A stretch of DNA of 10,133 bases, taken from NCBI GenBank assembly GCA_045105695.1, contig JBGCDT010000473.1, forward strand, positions 1 through 10,133. The letters are read 5' to 3'. Position 1 is the first letter of the stretch. Each line of letters starts with the position of its first letter. The position numbers were made by a program, and so were the translations under genes. The notes under the pieces are model-generated. The model was not told the DNA's origin, ran no database searches, and worked only from the letters and a program-made list of their open reading frames with translations. Positions 1 to 6,500 of this stretch are shown here, piece by piece. The DNA comes from CALGLS01 sp045105695. Its GTDB lineage: Bacteria > Bacteroidota > Bacteroidia > Chitinophagales > Saprospiraceae.

Positions 1-530
1 TTTGTGGAGGGAGCCTACGCTACCATTGGAGGAACTAATGCCCTTGATCGGAACGTAATCGCTCACGGTGGATTTGATGGTATACATTTGTCCGGTGCAA
101 ATGCTCACCACAACACTATTATTGGTAATTATGTAGGGTTAGAACCCGATGGAGTTACCGCAGCGGGTCATGTCAATTTAGGAATTATTTTGATCGGTAG
201 TGGGTCGAATGTTATTGGGGGTACTACTGCTGCTGAACGGAATATCATTGGGTCAAATTATGAAGGCATTGACATTTATTCTGACAATAACATTGTACAA
301 GGTAATTACATCGGTACGGATGTTAGTGGAACCCTTGATAGAGGGCAAGTGAGGGGTATTGATATTAATACTACGGCAAGTAATAATTTGATTGGAGGGG
401 TGACAGGAGGAGCCCCTAATCTGATTGTTTATAACGTTAATGGTATTAGTAGTTCATGGGATGACACAGCGATTAATAATTCATTTTTAGGCAATAGTAT
501 TCATTCCAATACTGGTATGGCGATTGATCT
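1..530 (+). other. Right-handed parallel beta-helix region of the giant protein
   Basis: Residues 1 to about 175 repeat short turns of the type N-x-I-x-G-N-Y-x-G and I-G-G-T, for example IIGNYVGLEPDG near residue 39 and VQGNYIGTDVSGT near residue 98, with NLIGG and NVIGG between them. This pattern is typical of NosD/pectate-lyase-like parallel beta-helices in large secreted bacterial proteins. The left edge cuts the helix, so more coils are expected upstream. The following stretch, to about residue 311, contains YRVEFFANP and looks like the beta-sandwich that often follows such helices. No catalytic residues are evident, so a structural or carbohydrate-contacting role is inferred. Confidence 0.75.
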
Positions 531-3500
531 TTCGGGAGATGCTAATGATCCTGATGTCAATGATATTGATGATACTGATTCAGGTTCGAATGACGCTTTA
601 AATTATCCTGTTATTACATCAGCGATTTTAGATAATGGTTCTATTGATGTACTTTTTAATCTAGATATTAATGATGCGACTGTAGTAGATGGATATCGTG
701 TAGAGTTTTTTGCTAATCCGGTTGTTAGCGCAAGTGGATATGGAGAGGGGCAGGTTTACCTGGGATCTGTTGATTTACTCGGAGATGTAGTGGATCAATC
801 TGTCAGTCTGCCCCCTGTGGGAGGAGCAACTACTGGCTGGTATTTATCTGCAACAACCACCGAAATAAATACTGGTGGTGCTTCTTATGGATCTACTTCG
901 GAATTTAGCTTGTCGGTTGAAATTTATGCTCCTGAAAATTGTAGCAATGGCATTGATGATGATGGGGATGGACTGGTTGACGGAGCTGATCCGGATTGTC
1001 AGGATAATGATGGAGATGATATTCCAGATTATGTTGACCTGGATGATGATAATGATGGGATACCGGATTTGGTAGAATGTTTTCCTGTTGATGAAGGGTT
1101 GAATGGGTTTATTACGCCTGAAGGGTTTGATATTACAGGTGATGCAGGAAATGCTCCAGTGATATTAAACAGTATTACAATTAATGGAAATGAGTACTTT
1201 GATTTTATTGTACCAAGTAGTTATTCCTCTGATTTCTCGGCAAGTGAGCCAATAAGTTCTGGTACAATCCGTGCATTCGAAAACGGCTCTGAGATCGGGG
1301 ATTACGTGACTTCTCCTGATTGGCCTAGTGCTATTTTACCAGCATTCCAAAGTAGAAATATGAACTATTATCAATATATTAACCATGACTTAGATAATGG
1401 CGTTGACTACTTTCAACTGGGATATTCCTCACCTGTCTATGTCAATCAGAATTTATTTGTTGCTTTTAGTGAGCGACAAGGAAATAATTCAGTAATCCTT
1501 GAAGCGCTGGATGTAAATGGAAACCCTTTAGGGCCTCAAATAACCATATCAGCGAGTGATTATGTCCCAACGGGTGTTAATATAGATCCATCTCCAGAGA
1601 GCCTGGTATTTGCCATACTTCCTTTGGATGATTTGGCTAGTCTGGGTGATTTAGTTTATTCGATTAGAGTATATGACAACAACTCAAGTGTATTCCCAGA
1701 TGCTGCGGATGGGAAAGTGTTTATTTTCGGTGATCCACTAGACAGTTGTACTGACACGGATGGAGACGGAGTCGATGATTATCACGACCTCGACTCCGAC
1801 AATGACGGGATCTTCGATCTCGACGAAGCCGGGCATTCAGCAGCCGATGCCAATGATGATGGTATTATTGATGGTGCTCCTTCAGCCTTTGGGACTAATG
1901 GACTTTTTGACGGAGTAGAAACTGCACCTGACAGTGATGTAATTAATTATACAATCTCCGATAGTGAAACCGCACCCGACGGCACCTACGACCCTTACGA
2001 GCTCGACGCCGACGGAGACGGCTGCTTCGATACCGAAGAGGAAAGCGTCAGCGATTCCGATAGTGACGGACTCGCTGGTACTGGCGTGCCTTCGGTTGAC
2101 CTGAGCGGTCGCGTCAGCGGCATCACGTACGCAGACCCGCCGAATAATACCTGGCAGAATCCATCAGATCTGGGGCCTTGTAGTTTTGATATTTGCACCT
2201 CTATTAATCCTTTTGAAAATAACACTTATAATGTTTGGCATACTGGAGGAGGTGGTGGACTGGACTTTAATCAAGTCCAAACATCAGGGCCTTTGGCTGG
2301 TTACCCATCCACATTTGTACAGACGGGTACTACTTCTAATTTGCCACAACGAGAAGGCGGCGCTACTTTTTGTCATCCGGCGACAGGAGAGGTATTAATT
2401 TATTCTGATGGTGAAAAGGCATGGGACGCCGATGGCAATGAATACGCTACTTCCGATGCTCAAAATCGTTTTAATACGCTGGCCACTAATCTAAGTAGTT
2501 CTGCAGGAACGCCATTGATTGTCGCACGACCAGGACAATGTAATTATGCTGATGAATTGTACATCTTTTTTACAGATGATCATTTAGGCGCCGCACAAGA
2601 GCTCTATTATGTTGTAGTCGATGTGCCTAACCGGACTATAAGTAATCCTACCCAACTTTCCGCTGGTCGGACAGCTGAACAGACCAATGCTATTCAGGTG
2701 AGTTGTGATACGACTTGGATTGTCTATCGAAACGAAACCGATTTATATGCCACCCTTTGGACTGCCAGCGGGTTTTCAACGCCTGTAGTTACGAATGGTA
2801 TTCATACATCTGCTGACCAGCGTTATCGCTCTGCTTTTTCACTGGATGGTACATTGTATGCCGCCACTATAGGTGCAAATCCAGCAGATACTAGTATACA
2901 GAAACTCGTCGTAGCATCATTTAACCAAGCTACGGGAAGGTTTACCAACCCAATATATTTACAACCCTTTGCAGCACTTGATCCGGGAAGATCGCCTCGC
3001 ACCAATTACGGCGTTGCTTTTTCCCCGGATAATTCAAAGTTGTATACAACAGTAAGTCAAGTTTTTCCAAGAGTATATTATACGGTACAGTTTGACCTAA
3101 ATGCGGGCAACGAAAGTCAAGTTCAAGCCAGTATGGTTGAATTGGAGAGGACGGATACCGTAATGGAAATGAATGGAATCGTAAATGGGCCAGACGGGCG
3201 GCTATATATTTCAGGATTGGGCGGAACCCCCTCAGATAGTATTCATGTCATTGATTTCCCTAATCTGGCGGGAACATCGGCTAATTTTCGAAAAAATTTG
3301 TTGGCACCGGGTGGAAATGTAGGACATGGGCTCAATAATATTGTCTATGGATTAGGACCGTCTGCATGTATTCCATCTATCTCGAACATACAGACCGGAG
3401 GTGATCCGTGCTCAAGTATATTATTAACCATTGAGGAATGCTATTCAGGTTCTGGCGGGCCATACAATGTCTATTTTGACTTAAATGGAGTGCCCGATTC

Positions 3501-6500
3501 TATTGTTAATCAAAATTTGAATGGAAGTAATCAAATTTCTTTGACTGGATTAAGTACTGGGATTTACACCAATATATACATTACAGATAATAATGGTTGT
3601 GCAAGTAATCCGGTAGATATCACCTTGTCAGGAAGCTCCTGTCCGGAAGTTTGTGATGATGGGATTGATAATGACCTTGATGGCTATATAGATTGCTTCG
3701 ATCCGGACTGCCCCTGCTATGCACCTTTCTCTTGTGATGTATCGTCATTCCTCCAAACAATACGACTGACTGCTGATGTTGCCGGAGAGGGTGTTAGTGG
3801 TGATTATATTTTATATAGAATCGACCCGGCTACTGTTAATTTTATTTTTGTCGCTAATTTGAGTGATGTTGGCATAAATCCTATTAATTCTATTGCTTAC
3901 AATCTTCAAGATGGATTCATCTATGGAATCCGGCATAATAGTGCGCCTTATACACTCTACCGAATTGACTTCAATGGTAATGTCGAGGTACTGGGAAATA
4001 TTAGTGGCCTGGCCTGGCAAAATGAGGCAGGAGCAATGGATGCCAGTGGCAATTATTACCTGACTGGAAGTAGCCAAAATTTATACCGAGTAGATATCAA
4101 TACCTTGAGTGCTACACTAGTTGGCAGCCTTGGCTTTAGTATGTCTGACATCGCCGTTAACCCGGTCGATGGGATGCTCTATGGATGGAGTAACACCACT
4201 AATCAACTCTACCAAATTGATCCGTCCAATGCGAATACAACGGCAATCGGAGCAGTTAATCCTGACTTCAACACGATGGGAGCAGTATACTTTAATACTC
4301 AGAATGAACTGATCGCTTATGGTGATGACCTTAGGGTAACTAGCTCTAACCAAGAAACTTTGATGAAAGTAGATATCACGACGGGAGTGATTACACCACT
4401 TGGTATAGGCCCTTCTACTAGCGCCAATGATGGCTGCTCTTGCGCCTACGGGGTAGAATTAACGAAAGCCGCTCTGGACACGATATGTCCCGGGAGTACA
4501 TTAACCTACACCTTTGAAATCTTTAACCGTACTGGGAATGTATTGAATACTATTGCTTTTCGGGATACTCTAACCAATGGGCTGACCTGGTCTTCAAACG
4601 TATATAATATCACCGGAGGACTTACATTTACCGGTACCAGTAACGGCCTGAGCCAGGCGAATCTTACTGTCAATAACATACCTGTCGGTAGTAGTACTTT
4701 TCAGCTTGATGTCGATATTCCCGCAAATTATAGTAGCGCCATTTATAGTAACAAGGCTTACATGAGCAATTTTGCTGCGGCTCTGCCCATTCTAAGAGAT
4801 ACTATTGGCTCGGATGATCCCAACACCAATGCGATCCAGGATATTACCAATACCGTCATTCGACAAGAAATCGCCAACAATGGTATTGACGATGATTGTG
4901 ATGGTCTAGTCGATTGTGAAGATGATGATATTTATCTGGCCAGCAACTCTGGTGGAGTAGATACCGACGGAGATGGGATTGCAGACCTTTGTGACCTGGA
5001 TGATGATAATGATGGGATACCGGATTTAGATGAATCAGGTATTTCTACGATATGTCCGACAATCGGAGGACCTGAATTTCCATCTTTCGACTATACTAAT
5101 TGCTCCAGTATATCGGGGGGATATCTAATTTCTAATATTGGAAATTTCAATGGTACGTCAATAGATATGACGGTAACCAACCTGACCGGTGTCACACTGG
5201 ATTGTGGCGTGGCTAACGGTTGTAACGGTGGAGATAGTGGTTTTTCATTATTGAGCACCAATAATGGAGAGATGGCCACTTTTAGCTTTTTTGAAAGTGG
5301 TACTTCTAATCCAATAAGTATTAACTGGTCCTTATTTCTGGATGATTTTGATGCAGTAGAAGGCATTCGAGTAGACTCTAGTAACCTGTTTTCTTATGTC
5401 TTGAATTCGTTAAATGGAACGGTAGTTTCTGAGATTGGAGGACAGGTTGATTTCCAGAGTAATGATAACAACGAGGATGACTTACAATTGTTCTTTGTAA
5501 ACGTTCAGACTGTAGATGTTAACTTTTCACATACATTGGGAACAAGAGATGTTTGTTTCTCCAGCTCAAGTGCCTATACACCAAATAATCCAAGCTGTTC
5601 ATTATATCAGATTGTAGGGCTTGACAGCGATGGAGATGGTGTATTTAATCACCTTGATCTTGATTCGGACAATGATGGTCTTTACGATGTCAATGAAGCT
5701 GGACACGGTGCTGCGGATGCTGACGAAGACGGTGTAATAGATGGCGCAGCTTCAGCCTTCGGAACAAACGGTCTGTTTGATGCTCTGGAAACAGTCGCAG
5801 ATAACGGAGTACTTAACTATACTATTGCAGATAGTGAAACTGTTCCAGACGGAATCAATGATCCCTATGAACTGGACTCCGATGCAGATGGATGTTTCGA
5901 TGCTGAAGAGGAGGGTGTTCTAGATGGAGACGACGATGGCATCGCCGGTACTGGAGTTCCAGCTGTCGATGGGAATGGGTTAGTGACTTCAATTACTTAC
6001 ACAGACCCACCTAACGACCAGTGGCAGGATCCATTAACTGGAGCTTGTCTCACAGAAATATGTAACGACGGAATCGACAACGATGGCGATGGTTTGATCG
6101 ATTGCTTTGATTGTGAAGATTGTTATGCTGCTGCCGGATGTGGGGATAATGATAATGATGGAATAGGTGACCTCTGCGATTTAGATGATGATAATGATGG
6201 AATACCGGATGAGGAAGAACAATGTACAGTAGACTTAGGTGTAAATCCTATAACAGTACCAGAAATTACTGGCTTTCCTAGTAGTGGCGGTGTACCTCCA
6301 GGCTGGACTAGTAGTGGCGACATTGGATATGGAGGTATAACTACTGGTGATGGTTATATAAATGGATCTCCTCGTGTTACAGATTTAACAGTATTACCAT
6401 CTTGTAAAAGTACTGATAGGATAGGATATTTAGATACTGGAGATGGAGGTGCAGAATGGCAAACAGATTTAACGGGGTTGGCACCAAATCAAAACTACAC

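Noticed and set aside
4..6. GTG as the true start of the giant protein
   Set aside because: The frame is open to the window edge, the first residues are already mid beta-helix, and no signal peptide or ribosome site can be seen.
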